Of a DNA stretch of 64,000 nt, positions 43,867-55,346 are shown in pieces (position 1 is the first letter of the stretch; every line of letters begins with the position of its first letter). The position numbers were made by a program, and so were the translations under genes. A model generated the notes under the pieces. That model saw only the letters and a list, made by a program, of their open reading frames with translations. It was not told where the DNA came from and searched no databases. The DNA is from Gemmatimonadaceae bacterium (GTDB taxonomy: Bacteria; Gemmatimonadota; Gemmatimonadetes; Gemmatimonadales; Gemmatimonadaceae): positions 248,001-312,000 of the forward strand of contig WYBP01000014.1 in assembly GCA_011525845.1 (NCBI GenBank), in the 5' to 3' direction.

Positions 43867-44764
43867 CGGGTCAGCGCCAGGCGGAACGTCGCTCCGCATC
43901 GCCTTCCAGGGCGAGGCGGGGTCGTTCAGCGACGAGGCGCTGCAGCAGCTCTGGGGCGGCGACGCCGTGCGCATCCCGCACCGCGACTTCGCCGATGTGA
44001 CGGCGGCCGTGGCGGCCGGCATCGCGGACCGCGGCATCCTGCCGATCGAGAACACGATCGTCGGCTCCATCGCCGCGAGCCACGACGCGATCAATGCCCT
44101 CCCCGGCCTCTTCGCGGTCGCCGAGACGGTGGTGGACGTGCACCACTGCCTGCTGGCCGCGCCCGGCACGCGGTTCGAGACGCTCACCACCGTGCTCAGC
44201 CATCCGACGGCGCTCGCCCAGTGCGGACGGTTCTTCGCCGAGCATCCGCAACTGGAGGTGCACTCGGTCTACGACACGGCCGGCGCCGCGATGGACGTGT
44301 CGAAGGTGGCGGACCCCACGATGGCCGCGGTCGCGAGCCGCCGCGCGGCGGCCCACTACGATCTCGCCATCGTGCGCGCCGACATCGAGGACCGCCCGGA
44401 CAACCAGACGCGCTTCCTCGCGATCGCGCGCGCACCGGCCCCGCTCCCTGCAGGCACCCCCGCGCGCACGATGATCATCCTCACCGCGGTGGACCGTCCG
44501 GGCGCACTCCTCGAGGCGCTCGCGCCCCTCGCGCGCCATGGCGCGAACATCCGCCGCCTCGAGCCGCGCCCCACCGGCGAGCCCTGGAGCTACCGCTTCT
44601 TCGTGGAGTTCGACCACGAGGTGGGGGACGCGGCGGCCGAGGCCGTCACGAGGGACATCGCGGCCGCGGCGGCGGAGACCCGGCTGCTCGGCACCTATCC
44701 GCGCTGGGGCGCGGGACGGCGCGGGTCGATCGGCTGGAAGTCGGGGGCCGGCCGCACGGTCTGA
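43859..44764 (+). CDS. pheA: Prephenate dehydratase
   Basis: A 301-residue stand-alone prephenate dehydratase, which converts prephenate to phenylpyruvate in phenylalanine synthesis. The catalytic domain begins IAFQGEAGSFSDEA, contains LPIENTIVGSI and the TRF motif (NQTRFLAI), and is followed by an ACT domain (ILTAVDRPGALLEALAPLA with the LEPRP version of the ESRP regulatory site). Phenylalanine feedback control is expected. The GTG start is inside the end of the M16 gene. No fused chorismate mutase is present. Confidence 0.92.
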   Translation: MSSGSAPGGTSLRIAFQGEAGSFSDEALQQLWGGDAVRIPHRDFADVTAAVAAGIADRGILPIENTIVGSIAASHDAINALPGLFAVAETVVDVHHCLLAAPGTRFETLTTVLSHPTALAQCGRFFAEHPQLEVHSVYDTAGAAMDVSKVADPTMAAVASRRAAAHYDLAIVRADIEDRPDNQTRFLAIARAPAPLPAGTPARTMIILTAVDRPGALLEALAPLARHGANIRRLEPRPTGEPWSYRFFVEFDHEVGDAAAEAVTRDIAAAAAETRLLGTYPRWGAGRRGSIGWKSGAGRTV

Positions 44765-44794
44765 CCGTCCGCCTGGCCGTTGGCCTGACGCGCG

Positions 44795-45187
44795 CTACGG
44801 CTTGTGGTAGGTCGCCGTGATGACCGACTTGAGCCCGCCGCGCACGTTGAAGTCCCCCACGACCTTGAGCGAGCGCGGCTTCACCTTGCCCGACAGGTCG
44901 TCCAGGATCCGGTTCACCACGCGCTCATAGAAGATCCCGTCGTTCCGGAAGCTCCAGAGGTAGAGCTTGAGGCTCTTGAGCTCGATGCACTCGCGGTCCG
45001 GCACGTACGTGATGTTGATCGTCGCGAAGTCGGGTGCGCCCCCCTTCAACAGGGCGAGCTCCGCCGCGTCCGTCTCGATCCCGCCCAGCGGGCAGAGCGA
45101 GGTGAACTCCGGCGTCGTCATGAAGATCTCGTACTCCCGGTCGGGATACGGATTCGGGAAGGTCTCGAGCAGTTCCGGTTGTGGCAT
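44795..45187 (-). CDS. queF: NADPH-dependent 7-cyano-7-deazaguanine reductase
   Basis: A 130-residue short-type QueF, which reduces preQ0 to preQ1 in queuosine synthesis. The active-site cysteine is Cys32 (SLCPLGG). The QueF motif ELKSLKLYLWSF (69-80) and the FYERV segment are present. Length matches the unimodular (YkvM) subfamily. It is the last gene of a reverse-strand series after a pseudo-rhomboid and a radical-SAM-like gene. Other que genes are not in the window. Confidence 0.93.
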   Translation of the reverse strand: MPQPELLETFPNPYPDREYEIFMTTPEFTSLCPLGGIETDAAELALLKGGAPDFATINITYVPDRECIELKSLKLYLWSFRNDGIFYERVVNRILDDLSGKVKPRSLKVVGDFNVRGGLKSVITATYHKP

Positions 45188-45214
45188 GCGTCAGCGGTGC
45201 GGAGGCGGGAAGGG

Positions 45215-46147
45215 TCAGCCGTCGCGCATGCGGCGCGAGTGCTCGTCGAGGGCGCGGCGCTCGTCGTCCGTGAGGCGTTCGATGCCCTCGGCGGAGATCT
45301 TGTCGAGGATCGCGTCGATGCTCGGGGGCTCCCCGGGCGCGGCCTGTTCCTGGCTCGCCCGGCGGCGGGAGGGCGACGTGCGGCGCGAGGCCGCCGCGTT
45401 CGTGCGGGCGACCACGTCGTCGATGGTGTCACGGTCGCGCGTGCGCGAGCGGGGGAGCGTCTTGGGCACCGCGCGTGGCAGCTGGTCCTCGGGCGGCTCG
45501 TCCGGGAGCGCGGAGACGCCCTCGCGGAACTGCTCCACCAGCGTCACCTGCGTGGCGCGCACGAAGAGCCACGCCGCCGCGATTCCACCCAGGTGCGCGA
45601 GGAACGCCCCGCCGCCGCCGACCGGCTGCCGCATCCCCACGAGCAGGATGAGCGTGGCGATGAACACCACCATCCAGCGTCCGTGCATCACCACGCCGGC
45701 GGCGAGCGGGTGCTCCGCGTCGTCCCACTGCATGGCGTGCGCCGCGAGGACGCCGAAGGCCGGCGCCGCGGCACTCAGCAGCAGCGCGTCCCCGCCGATG
45801 AAGAGGTGGAGCGCCCAGCCGCCGAAGCTCGCCAGGACGCCGAACGCCAGGAACCGGCGCGCGCCCCACGCGCGCTCGAGCCGCGTGCCGAACACGGCGA
45901 TCGCGTACACCGAGACGAGCAACGTCGCCACGTCCGCATGCACGAACGGATAGGTGATGACGGACCACCAGCGCCCGAGGTCCAGGTCGCCGCGGCGGAA
46001 CCCGAGGAACTCCTGCACGGCCTCCGGCAGGAGGAGCGTCCACTGCAGGAAGTGCACGCCGAGCATCGCCGCGATCGTCCACGACACCACGCGCGGGAGG
46101 CGCGCGGCGTGTGGTGCGGAGGCGGGGAGCGGCGTGGTCTGGGGCAT
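45215..46147 (-). CDS. Rhomboid-family membrane protein, catalytic serine missing
   Basis: A 310-residue protein with about six hydrophobic segments in the first 190 residues and a hydrophilic tail. The rhomboid fold is indicated by the FVHAD loop, FGGWALHLFIGG, and the last helix with AHLGGIAAAW, which keeps the histidine. The GASG serine loop, however, reads SAAAPAFGVL, so the nucleophile is replaced by alanine or proline. It is best called an inactive rhomboid (pseudoprotease). The tail ILDKISAEGIERLTDDERRAL matches the small C-terminal motif often seen in such proteins (DUF6576-like). Confidence 0.78.
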   Translation of the reverse strand: MPQTTPLPASAPHAARLPRVVSWTIAAMLGVHFLQWTLLLPEAVQEFLGFRRGDLDLGRWWSVITYPFVHADVATLLVSVYAIAVFGTRLERAWGARRFLAFGVLASFGGWALHLFIGGDALLLSAAAPAFGVLAAHAMQWDDAEHPLAAGVVMHGRWMVVFIATLILLVGMRQPVGGGGAFLAHLGGIAAAWLFVRATQVTLVEQFREGVSALPDEPPEDQLPRAVPKTLPRSRTRDRDTIDDVVARTNAAASRRTSPSRRRASQEQAAPGEPPSIDAILDKISAEGIERLTDDERRALDEHSRRMRDG

Positions 46148-46152
46148 CGGGT

Positions 46153-49155
<3,003 letters not shown>

Positions 49156-49190
49156 CGTGTCGGGTGAGGGTGGTGGGCGCTGCGGCGAAT

Positions 49191-51968
49191 CTACGTCCGG
49201 CCCGAGGGGGGAGCGACCAGCGCGGGGGACGCGCCGTCCGCCCCATCCGCCGCGCGCGCGGCCGCGGCCAGCTCGCCGAGGAGCGCCAGCGCCTGGAGCG
49301 GCGTGAGTGCGTTCACGTCCACGTCGCGCAGCCGCTCGACGAGCGGGTCCGGCTCCGCCGGCGCGAAGAAGGTGAGCTGCGCGGCGGCGGGCGCCGCGCC
49401 CCGCCCCGAGGCCTGCGCCGCGCCAGGCGTTCCAGGCTGCGCCCCCGCGAGGGACGGCACGATCTGCTCCCCTTCCAGCACGCGCAGCAGCGCGCGCGCG
49501 CGGGCGATCACCGCCGGGGGCAGTCCCGCGAGCCGGCCGACCTCGATGCCATAGGAGCGGTCCGCGCCCCCCGGCTTCAGCCGGTGGAGGAAGAGGATCC
49601 GGTCCCCGACCTCCTGCACGGCCACATTATAGTTGCGCACTGATACGAATTCGTCCGCGAGCTGCGTGAGCTCGTGGTAGTGCGTCGCGAACACCGTCTT
49701 GCACCCCACGCGCTCGTGCAGGTGCTCGCTCACCGCCCACGCGATCGAGAGGCCGTCCCAGGTCGCCGTGCCGCGCCCGATCTCGTCGAGCAGCACGAGG
49801 CTCCGCGCCGTCGCGGTGTGCAGGATCGCACTCGTCTCCGACATCTCCACCATGAACGTCGACTGGCCCCGCACGAGGTTGTCGCTCGCCCCCACGCGCG
49901 TGAACACCCGGTCCGCGATCCCCACCCGCGCCGAGGCGGCCGGCACGTAGCTCCCCATCTGCGCCATCAGCACCAGGAGTCCCACCTGCCGGAGGATCGT
50001 GCTCTTCCCCGCCATGTTCGGGCCGGTGAGGATGATCATCCGCGCGTCCGGCGTGAGCGTCACGTCGTTCGGGATGAAGCGCTCGCGCGGCATCATCCGC
50101 TCCACCACCGGATGCCGGCCGCGCACGATCTCGAGGGCGTCCCCCTCGTCCACCACCGGCCGCACGTACCCTTCGCGCGCGGCGACCTCGGCGAGCGAGG
50201 CCAGCACGTCGAGCTGCGCGATCCGCCCCGCGATGGCCTGCAGCCGGCCGATGGCGCTCCCCACGCGCGTGCGCAGCGCCTCGAAGATCTCCCGCTCGCG
50301 CGCGTCGATCCGCTCCGTCGCGTGCAGCACCTTCTCCTCGAACGCCTTGAGCGCCGGCGTCACGTACCGCTCGGCGCCGGTGAGCGTCTGCCGGCGCTGG
50401 TAGTCCGCCGGCACGGCGTCGCGGTTGGCGTTCGTGACTTCGATGTAATAGCCGAACACCCGGTTGTAGCCGACCTTGAGCGACCCGATCCCCGTGCGCG
50501 CGCGCTCCTCCGCCTGCAGCGCCGCGATCGCGTCCTTGCCCCCCGTCGCGATCGCGCGCAGCTCGTCGAGCTCGCCGTCGATCCCGGCGGCGATCGTCTC
50601 CCCCTCGCCGAACTGGAGCGGGGGCCGCGCCACGAGCGTGCGCTGGATCTCCCCGGCGAGCTCCGGCGCGTCGTCCCACGCCTCGGCGATCGCCGCGAGC
50701 GCACCCGCGAGCGCACCCGCGAGCGCGCCGCCGCCACCGCTGCGCGCGAGCGCACGCGCCACCTCGGGGAGCCGCGAGAGCGAGTCGCCGAGTGCGCGCA
50801 GGTCGCGCGGCGTCGCGCGCCCCGCGGCCGTGCGGCCGCCGAGTCGCTCGATGTCGCGCACCCCCTCCAGGGCCTCACGGAGCGCGCCGCGCGCGAGCGC
50901 CTCCGTGACGAACGCGGTCACCGCATCGAGGCGCGCGTCGATCGCGGTGCGGTCGGTGAGCGGCGCCAGCACCCACTGCCGAAGGAGCCGACCGCCCATC
51001 GGCGTGAGCGTGCGGTCGAGCACGCCGAGGAGCGTGCCGCTGGTATCATCGGTCGCGCGGAGCGACTCGACGAGCTCGAGGTTGCGGCGCGTCATCTCGT
51101 CGAGCGGCATCGTGCCGCCCGGGCGTTCCACGGTCGGGCGCGCGAGGTGCGGCAGGCCGCCGGGCTGCAGTTCGCGCAGGTAGCGCAGGAGCGCGCCCGC
51201 CGCGCCCAGCGCGATGGCGTCGGCGGCGCCGATGCCGAACCCTTCCACCGACCCGACCTCGAACTGCTCCGCGAGCGCCGTGGTCGCGAGCGCCGCGTCG
51301 AACTCCCACGCCTCGCGCGGCGTCACGAGTGCGCCGAGCGAGGCGGCGAACGATTCGGCGGACGATCCCGTGGACGATCCCGTGGACGCCGCGGCCGACG
51401 ACTCTGAGGCGCCGCGCGCCCGCGCGCCTCCCGCGCCGGCCACGACGAGCACCTCGCGCGGCGCGAGGCGCGCCAGGGCGGCGTCCGCGTCCGCGGGCGC
51501 GCAGCGGATCAGCCGGAACTCGCCCGTCGAGAGGTCCGCCGCCGCGATCCCCGTCTCTCCCGCCCCCTCGGCCACCGCGCAGAGGAAGTTGTTCCGGTTC
51601 CCGTCGAGCAGGTCGTCGCTGAACGCCGCGCCGGGCGTGACCGTCTCCACCACCGCGCGCTTCACGATCCCCTTCGCCAGCTTGGGGTCCTCCACCTGCT
51701 CGCAGATCGCGACGCGATGCCCCTGCTGCACGAGGCGCCGCAGGTACTCCGCGGCCGCCTTCACGGGAACGCCGGCGAGCGGCACCTCCGCCGCGCCCCC
51801 GTTGTTGCGCGAGGTGAGCGTGAGGTCGAGCACGCGCGCGGCGAGCTCGGCGTCCTCGTAGAACATCTCGTAGAAGTCGCCCATCCGGAAGAAGAGGATC
51901 GCGTGCGGATGCCGCGCCTTGATCTCCCGGTACTGCGTCATCAGTGGGGTCGAGCCCTCCTTCGTCAC
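49191..51968 (-). CDS. mutS: DNA mismatch repair protein MutS
   Basis: A 925-residue MutS. The mismatch-recognition motif FFRMGDFYEMF is near residue 28, the connector and lever domains follow, and the ATPase has Walker A GPNMAGKST, Walker B LVLLDEIGRGTATWDG and a C-terminal HTH. GTG at 51968 is chosen because TPLMTQYREIKARHP is the usual N-terminus and the codon overlaps the SPOR-gene stop (GTGA). Two Ala/Ser/Gly-rich insertions encoded by 12-bp tandem repeats lie at 50695-50726 and 51361-51390, in non-conserved regions. mutL is not in the window. Confidence 0.95.
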   Translation of the reverse strand: MTKEGSTPLMTQYREIKARHPHAILFFRMGDFYEMFYEDAELAARVLDLTLTSRNNGGAAEVPLAGVPVKAAAEYLRRLVQQGHRVAICEQVEDPKLAKGIVKRAVVETVTPGAAFSDDLLDGNRNNFLCAVAEGAGETGIAAADLSTGEFRLIRCAPADADAALARLAPREVLVVAGAGGARARGASESSAAASTGSSTGSSAESFAASLGALVTPREAWEFDAALATTALAEQFEVGSVEGFGIGAADAIALGAAGALLRYLRELQPGGLPHLARPTVERPGGTMPLDEMTRRNLELVESLRATDDTSGTLLGVLDRTLTPMGGRLLRQWVLAPLTDRTAIDARLDAVTAFVTEALARGALREALEGVRDIERLGGRTAAGRATPRDLRALGDSLSRLPEVARALARSGGGGALAGALAGALAAIAEAWDDAPELAGEIQRTLVARPPLQFGEGETIAAGIDGELDELRAIATGGKDAIAALQAEERARTGIGSLKVGYNRVFGYYIEVTNANRDAVPADYQRRQTLTGAERYVTPALKAFEEKVLHATERIDAREREIFEALRTRVGSAIGRLQAIAGRIAQLDVLASLAEVAAREGYVRPVVDEGDALEIVRGRHPVVERMMPRERFIPNDVTLTPDARMIILTGPNMAGKSTILRQVGLLVLMAQMGSYVPAASARVGIADRVFTRVGASDNLVRGQSTFMVEMSETSAILHTATARSLVLLDEIGRGTATWDGLSIAWAVSEHLHERVGCKTVFATHYHELTQLADEFVSVRNYNVAVQEVGDRILFLHRLKPGGADRSYGIEVGRLAGLPPAVIARARALLRVLEGEQIVPSLAGAQPGTPGAAQASGRGAAPAAAQLTFFAPAEPDPLVERLRDVDVNALTPLQALALLGELAAAARAADGADGASPALVAPPSGRT
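50695..50726. repeat. 12-bp tandem repeat in mutS
   Basis: GCGAGCGCACCC is repeated exactly at 50695 and 50707 with a partial third copy. It encodes ALAG repeats on the reverse strand (GALAGALAGALAA). Confidence 0.85.
51361..51390. repeat. 12-bp tandem repeat in mutS, second site
   Basis: GACGATCCCGTG is repeated exactly at 51361 and 51373, with a partial third copy. It encodes STGSSTGSS-type linker on the reverse strand. Confidence 0.85.
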
Positions 51969-53044
51969 CCCGGCGGCACCTGGACGATGAACGCGTCGGC
52001 GCGCTCCTTCTGCTTGTACGCCTCGGACGCGGCCGTGGCCGCGGCGCTGGTCGGGAAGCGGCCGAAGCGCACGCGGAAGGGCGCCGTGCGCGTGTCCACC
52101 CGCGCGTCGTACCCCTTCGCCTTCAGCTGTTCGACGATCGCGTTCGCCTCCGCCATGGTGCTCATCGCCGCGACCTGCACCGACCAGCCCCCGCCGCGCG
52201 CCGAAGGTGCGGCGGTTGGTGCCGAGGTCGGTGCAGAGGTTGGCGCGGCCCGGGGCGCCGCCTGACGCGCGGGAGGCTGTGTCGCCGCGGCCGCAGCGGC
52301 CGCGGCCTCTTCCGCCGCGAGCGTCGCGGAGTCGGGGCACGCACGCATGAGATAGTCGTACTGGTTCTCGAGCTCCACCGATCCGGGCCTGAGCAGCGGA
52401 CGCGATGACCGGAGCACGGCACACCCGGGCGTACGGGACCCGCGCTCGAGCAGGAGCCGGCCATGCCAGAGCCCCGCCTCCGCGCGTGCGGGACTGTCCG
52501 GCGCCTCGCGCGAGAGCCGCTCCAGGTACCGCAGTGCGGCATCGCGGTCGCCGCGCGCCGCCTCGCCCTGCGCCAGGCGGAGCATCGCGTCGCCGGCACG
52601 CGGCGATCGCTCATGCTCGAGCATGAGCCGCAGGTAGTCCTTCTGCGCGGCGTCCCAGGACTCGGCGAGCGTCGCGCGCCAGAAGAGCGCCTCCGCTTCC
52701 TCGCGCGACCGCGGCTCGGCCGCGTTCAGCACCGAGTCCACCAGCGCGCGCCCCTCCGCACCCTGCCCGTCGTTCACGAGCCGCTGCGCGCGACGGAAGA
52801 CGGCGAGCGCCGCCGAGTCCGTGGGCGTCATCGCGGGCGACACCGCGGGCGACACCACAGGCGCCGGTGCGGCCTGCGCACCGAGGGCCGACGCAGCTCG
52901 CGACGCGCTCGGCGCCACGGCGAGCGAAACGAACGTGACGGCAGCAGCGGTCGCGAGGCGCACGACGCGGTGCACGACGCGGTGCACGACGCGGTGCGTG
53001 ACGCGGTGCGTGACGAGTGGCGCAACGCTCCGCCGCGCGTTCAC
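51965..53044 (-). CDS. Exported SPOR-domain protein with helical repeats
   Basis: A 359-residue protein. After a signal peptide (with an odd HRVV/HRVT repeat in its basic part, then ATAAAVTFVSLAV and ASRA) come TPR-like helices (residues 75-220, AEALFWRATLAESWDAAQKDY). An Ala/Pro-rich linker with an APTS repeat follows, and then a C-terminal SPOR domain (WSVQVAAMSTMAEANAIVEQL, VRFGRFPTSAAA). SPOR domains bind denuded peptidoglycan at the division site. The GTG start and TGA stop overlap holA and mutS respectively. Confidence 0.8.
   Translation of the reverse strand: MNARRSVAPLVTHRVTHRVVHRVVHRVVRLATAAAVTFVSLAVAPSASRAASALGAQAAPAPVVSPAVSPAMTPTDSAALAVFRRAQRLVNDGQGAEGRALVDSVLNAAEPRSREEAEALFWRATLAESWDAAQKDYLRLMLEHERSPRAGDAMLRLAQGEAARGDRDAALRYLERLSREAPDSPARAEAGLWHGRLLLERGSRTPGCAVLRSSRPLLRPGSVELENQYDYLMRACPDSATLAAEEAAAAAAAATQPPARQAAPRAAPTSAPTSAPTAAPSARGGGWSVQVAAMSTMAEANAIVEQLKAKGYDARVDTRTAPFRVRFGRFPTSAAATAASEAYKQKERADAFIVQVPPG
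52215..52247. repeat. Imperfect 12-bp tandem repeat in the SPOR-protein linker
   Basis: Three 12-bp units (consensus GTTGGTGCCGAG) encode APTSAPTSAP-like linker on the reverse strand, with a few substitutions between units. Confidence 0.75.
52961..53015. repeat. 12-bp tandem repeat (4.5 units) in a signal peptide
   Basis: CACGACGCGGTG is repeated exactly at 52961, 52973 and 52985, followed by CGTGACGCGGTG at 52997 and a partial copy. It encodes the HRVV/HRVT repeat in the n-region of the SPOR-protein signal peptide. Confidence 0.9.
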
Positions 53045-54099
53045 GCCGCCCTCCGCGTGGATGCCACCGGCGTGATGGCGAGCAGGAGCGAGGTCACGAT
53101 CTGCCCCTCGCTCGAGACCTTGGTGTCCTTGAGCGCGCGATCCGCGGCGAGCAGGTGCGGCAGTGCGCGGTCGATGTCGGCCGCACTCCACTTCGAGACC
53201 GATCGCGCCCAGCACTTCACCGCCTCGCCCCACGGTCGTCCGGTGTACACGTTCCCCGCCTCCTTGAGCAGCCCGAAGAACTCGCTCTCCAGCCGCGACG
53301 CGGAGAGCCCGCGCGCGCGCGCTGCCACGCCCCACCCGATCGCGAGCGTCTGCGCCGCGAGCGCCATCACCAGCACCACGGCCGAGACCTTCGGCTGGGC
53401 GAGCACCTCCTCCACCAGCGCGATCGCGGCGGTCGTCTCCCGCGCCGCGGCCCGGTCCAGCAGGTCGCCCATGGTGTGACCGGGGCGCACACCGGTCACC
53501 GCCTCCACCGCCGCACGGTCGATCGGTGCGCCGTCCGTGAATGCCGAGAGCTTCCGCAGCTCGCCCGCGAGCAGTGCGAGGTCGTTCCCCCCGTATTCGG
53601 CGAGCAGCGCTGCGGCGGCCGGTTCGATCGAGGTCCCGCACGCGGTGTCCGCCTGGTGGGCGATCCACTTCTGCAGGTCGTCCTCGCCGAGCGCCTTGAA
53701 CTCCACTCCCGTGCAGGCCTTCAGCTGCGCCGCGTCCGGCTTGGTGCCGGCGGGGACCACGAGCACCAGCAGCAGGTCGGCCGCCGGGCGCTCGAGGTAC
53801 TGCTGCAGGCGGTCGCGCGCCGCCTTCTTGAGGCCGGCCGGATCGCGGAGGATCACCACGCGGCGCTCCGCGAGCATCGGCAGCGCCTCGAGCGCCGAGG
53901 AGAGTGCCGCGACATCGCACTCGCCACCGCGGAGCATCTCGAGGTTGAAGTCCCGCGTGGAGGGATCGGTCGTGCGCTCGACGATCGCGCGGACCTTCTC
54001 CTCCTTCAGGAAGTCATCCCTGCCGTGAAAGAGATAGGCCGGATCGAACCGGCCGCTCTCGAGCGAGGCCTTGAGTGCCTTCATGGTCGCGGGAGCCAT
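53041..54099 (-). CDS. holA: DNA polymerase III subunit delta
   Basis: A 352-residue HolA-type protein, the wrench of the clamp loader that opens the beta sliding clamp. Family features are the N-terminal YLFHGRDDFLKEEKVRAIVER segment, MLAERRVVILRDP, and the C-terminal collar domain with IDRALPHLLAADRALK. The ATG at 54099 overlaps an anti-sigma-like gene by 86 bp; an internal ATG at 54084 is also possible. The stop overlaps the GTG of the SPOR gene. The chain holA-SPOR-mutS is fully coupled. Confidence 0.88.
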   Translation of the reverse strand: MAPATMKALKASLESGRFDPAYLFHGRDDFLKEEKVRAIVERTTDPSTRDFNLEMLRGGECDVAALSSALEALPMLAERRVVILRDPAGLKKAARDRLQQYLERPAADLLLVLVVPAGTKPDAAQLKACTGVEFKALGEDDLQKWIAHQADTACGTSIEPAAAALLAEYGGNDLALLAGELRKLSAFTDGAPIDRAAVEAVTGVRPGHTMGDLLDRAAARETTAAIALVEEVLAQPKVSAVVLVMALAAQTLAIGWGVAARARGLSASRLESEFFGLLKEAGNVYTGRPWGEAVKCWARSVSKWSAADIDRALPHLLAADRALKDTKVSSEGQIVTSLLLAITPVASTRRAA

Positions 54100-54352
54100 A
54101 CGACCGCAATATAGCCGCCGACGGACGGCTCGACTCGGCGGCGAGGCGCGTGGCGAGCGTCGTGCGGAACTGACGCGAGGGCGCGAGGGGCCGATGGTGT
54201 CGCGCCAGCAGGAGTCCGGTCCGCAGGAGCGCATCGAAGCGACGGCAGCGCGGACACTGGTCGGCGTGTGCGCGCATCTCCACCACGAGTCGGGGCGAGA
54301 GGGACGCGTCGAGCCACGCGAGATGCTGGGAACGGAAGGAGGAGCAGCGCAT
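54014..54352 (-). CDS. Short zinc-finger anti-sigma factor-like protein
   Basis: A 112-residue protein with the zf-HC2 signature HADQCPRC (H-x3-C-x2-C) near residues 28-35, preceded by HLAWLDASLSPRL. There is no membrane segment, so it would be a soluble anti-sigma. It lies 156 bp downstream of the ECF sigma gene on the same strand and its 3' end overlaps holA by 86 bp in another frame. Real coding is likely in the first 70 residues; the C-terminal 40 residues share DNA with holA and look less conserved. Confidence 0.6.
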   Translation of the reverse strand: MRCSSFRSQHLAWLDASLSPRLVVEMRAHADQCPRCRRFDALLRTGLLLARHHRPLAPSRQFRTTLATRLAAESSRPSAAILRSYGSRDHEGTQGLARERPVRSGLSLSRQG

Positions 54353-54508
54353 CGGGAGGGGGTGGGGGAGACCCGTGACCGAGCTTGGGCGACCAGCGAT
54401 GACCTGCAGGGACCTGCGGAATTACGAAACGCCCTCCCGATACCCCGGGAGGACGTTCCGCGTTCCGGCCTGCGTGGTGTCGGAGGTCCCACCCCCCTTC
54501 CAACCGTA

Positions 54509-55144
54509 CTACTGCAGGGCCGGCTCGATGATCTCCGCGAAGGAGCTGCGGGCACGGTTCAGCCGCGACTTCACGGTGCCCAGGTTGCAGTGCGTGATCT
54601 CGGCGATCTCCTCGTACGACTTCCCCTCGAGCTCACGGAGCACGAACACCTGGCGGTGATGCTCCGGCAGCTGGGCGACCGTGTTCTCCACCAGCGAGCG
54701 GATGTGGCGCTTCCGGTAGAGGTCATCCGGGCGGTAGGAGTTGTCCTCGAACTCCAGGGGGCGCTCCTCGTCCTCCCAGCCCGCGGTCATCGCCTGGAAG
54801 AGCACGAGCGGGTTCCGCGAGCGGTTCCGGAGCTCGTTCTTGGCCAGGTTCGACGCAATCGTATAGATCCAGGTCGAGAACTTCTTCGACTGGTCGAAGC
54901 GCGCGAGGTGGCGGTGCACACGGATGAACGCCTCCTGGACCAGATCCTCGGCGCGTTCCCGGTCACCGACCGTTCGATAGATGAAGTTGAGCAGGCGGGT
55001 CTGGTAGCGGTTCACCAGCGCATCGAACGCGCGGGTCTGACCAGCCAAGTATTCAGACACCAATGCGCCATCATCGAGCGTTTCAAGGTCGACGAGCGTG
55101 CGGAACTGGATCTTCCGTGCGGTGGCGCGAGCGGCGGTTCCCAT
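54509..55144 (-). CDS. ECF RNA polymerase sigma factor (RpoE-like)
   Basis: A 211-residue sigma factor with region 2 (LVNRYQTRLLNFIYRTVGDRERAEDLVQEAF... FSTWIYTIASNLAKNELR) and region 4 (KSYEEIAEITHCNLGTVKSRLNRAR). ATG 55144 is preceded by GGGAGGGG; a TTG 11 codons upstream is less likely. The product resembles the general RpoE group found in delta-proteobacteria and Gemmatimonadota. A zf-HC2 protein lies downstream. A 7-bp palindrome (55233-55247) sits about 90 bp upstream. Confidence 0.93.
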   Translation of the reverse strand: MGTAARATARKIQFRTLVDLETLDDGALVSEYLAGQTRAFDALVNRYQTRLLNFIYRTVGDRERAEDLVQEAFIRVHRHLARFDQSKKFSTWIYTIASNLAKNELRNRSRNPLVLFQAMTAGWEDEERPLEFEDNSYRPDDLYRKRHIRSLVENTVAQLPEHHRQVFVLRELEGKSYEEIAEITHCNLGTVKSRLNRARSSFAEIIEPALQ

Positions 55145-55232
55145 CGGCCCCTCCCATCCAAAGGAGTACAGCGGCAAATCTTCGCTGATATTTGGATGCA
55201 GGGGGTGTGCCAGTGGTTGCTGGCCCGTAAGT

Positions 55233-55247
55233 CGTTGTCAGACAACG
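55233..55247. promoter_or_regulatory. Perfect dyad upstream of the RpoE-like gene
   Basis: CGTTGTC-A-GACAACG is a perfect 7-bp inverted repeat in the 202-bp gap between the sigma gene and the NUDIX gene. It could be an operator. A second, weaker hairpin (TCTCCC-TGGT-GGGAGA) lies at 55277-55292. No clear promoter hexamers were recognised. Confidence 0.4.
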
Positions 55248-55346
55248 CCTTAATCGTCTCTTAATGTGCTCGGATGTCTCCCTGGTGGGAGAATTGCGTC
55301 CCCATTTGAGGACACACCTGAGTTCGGCGCTTCGCCCGGCGCGCCG

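Noticed and set aside
55277-55292. TCTCCC-TGGT-GGGAGA considered as a terminator
   Set aside because: The stem is only 6 bp and no T-run follows, so it is noted only as a weak hairpin.
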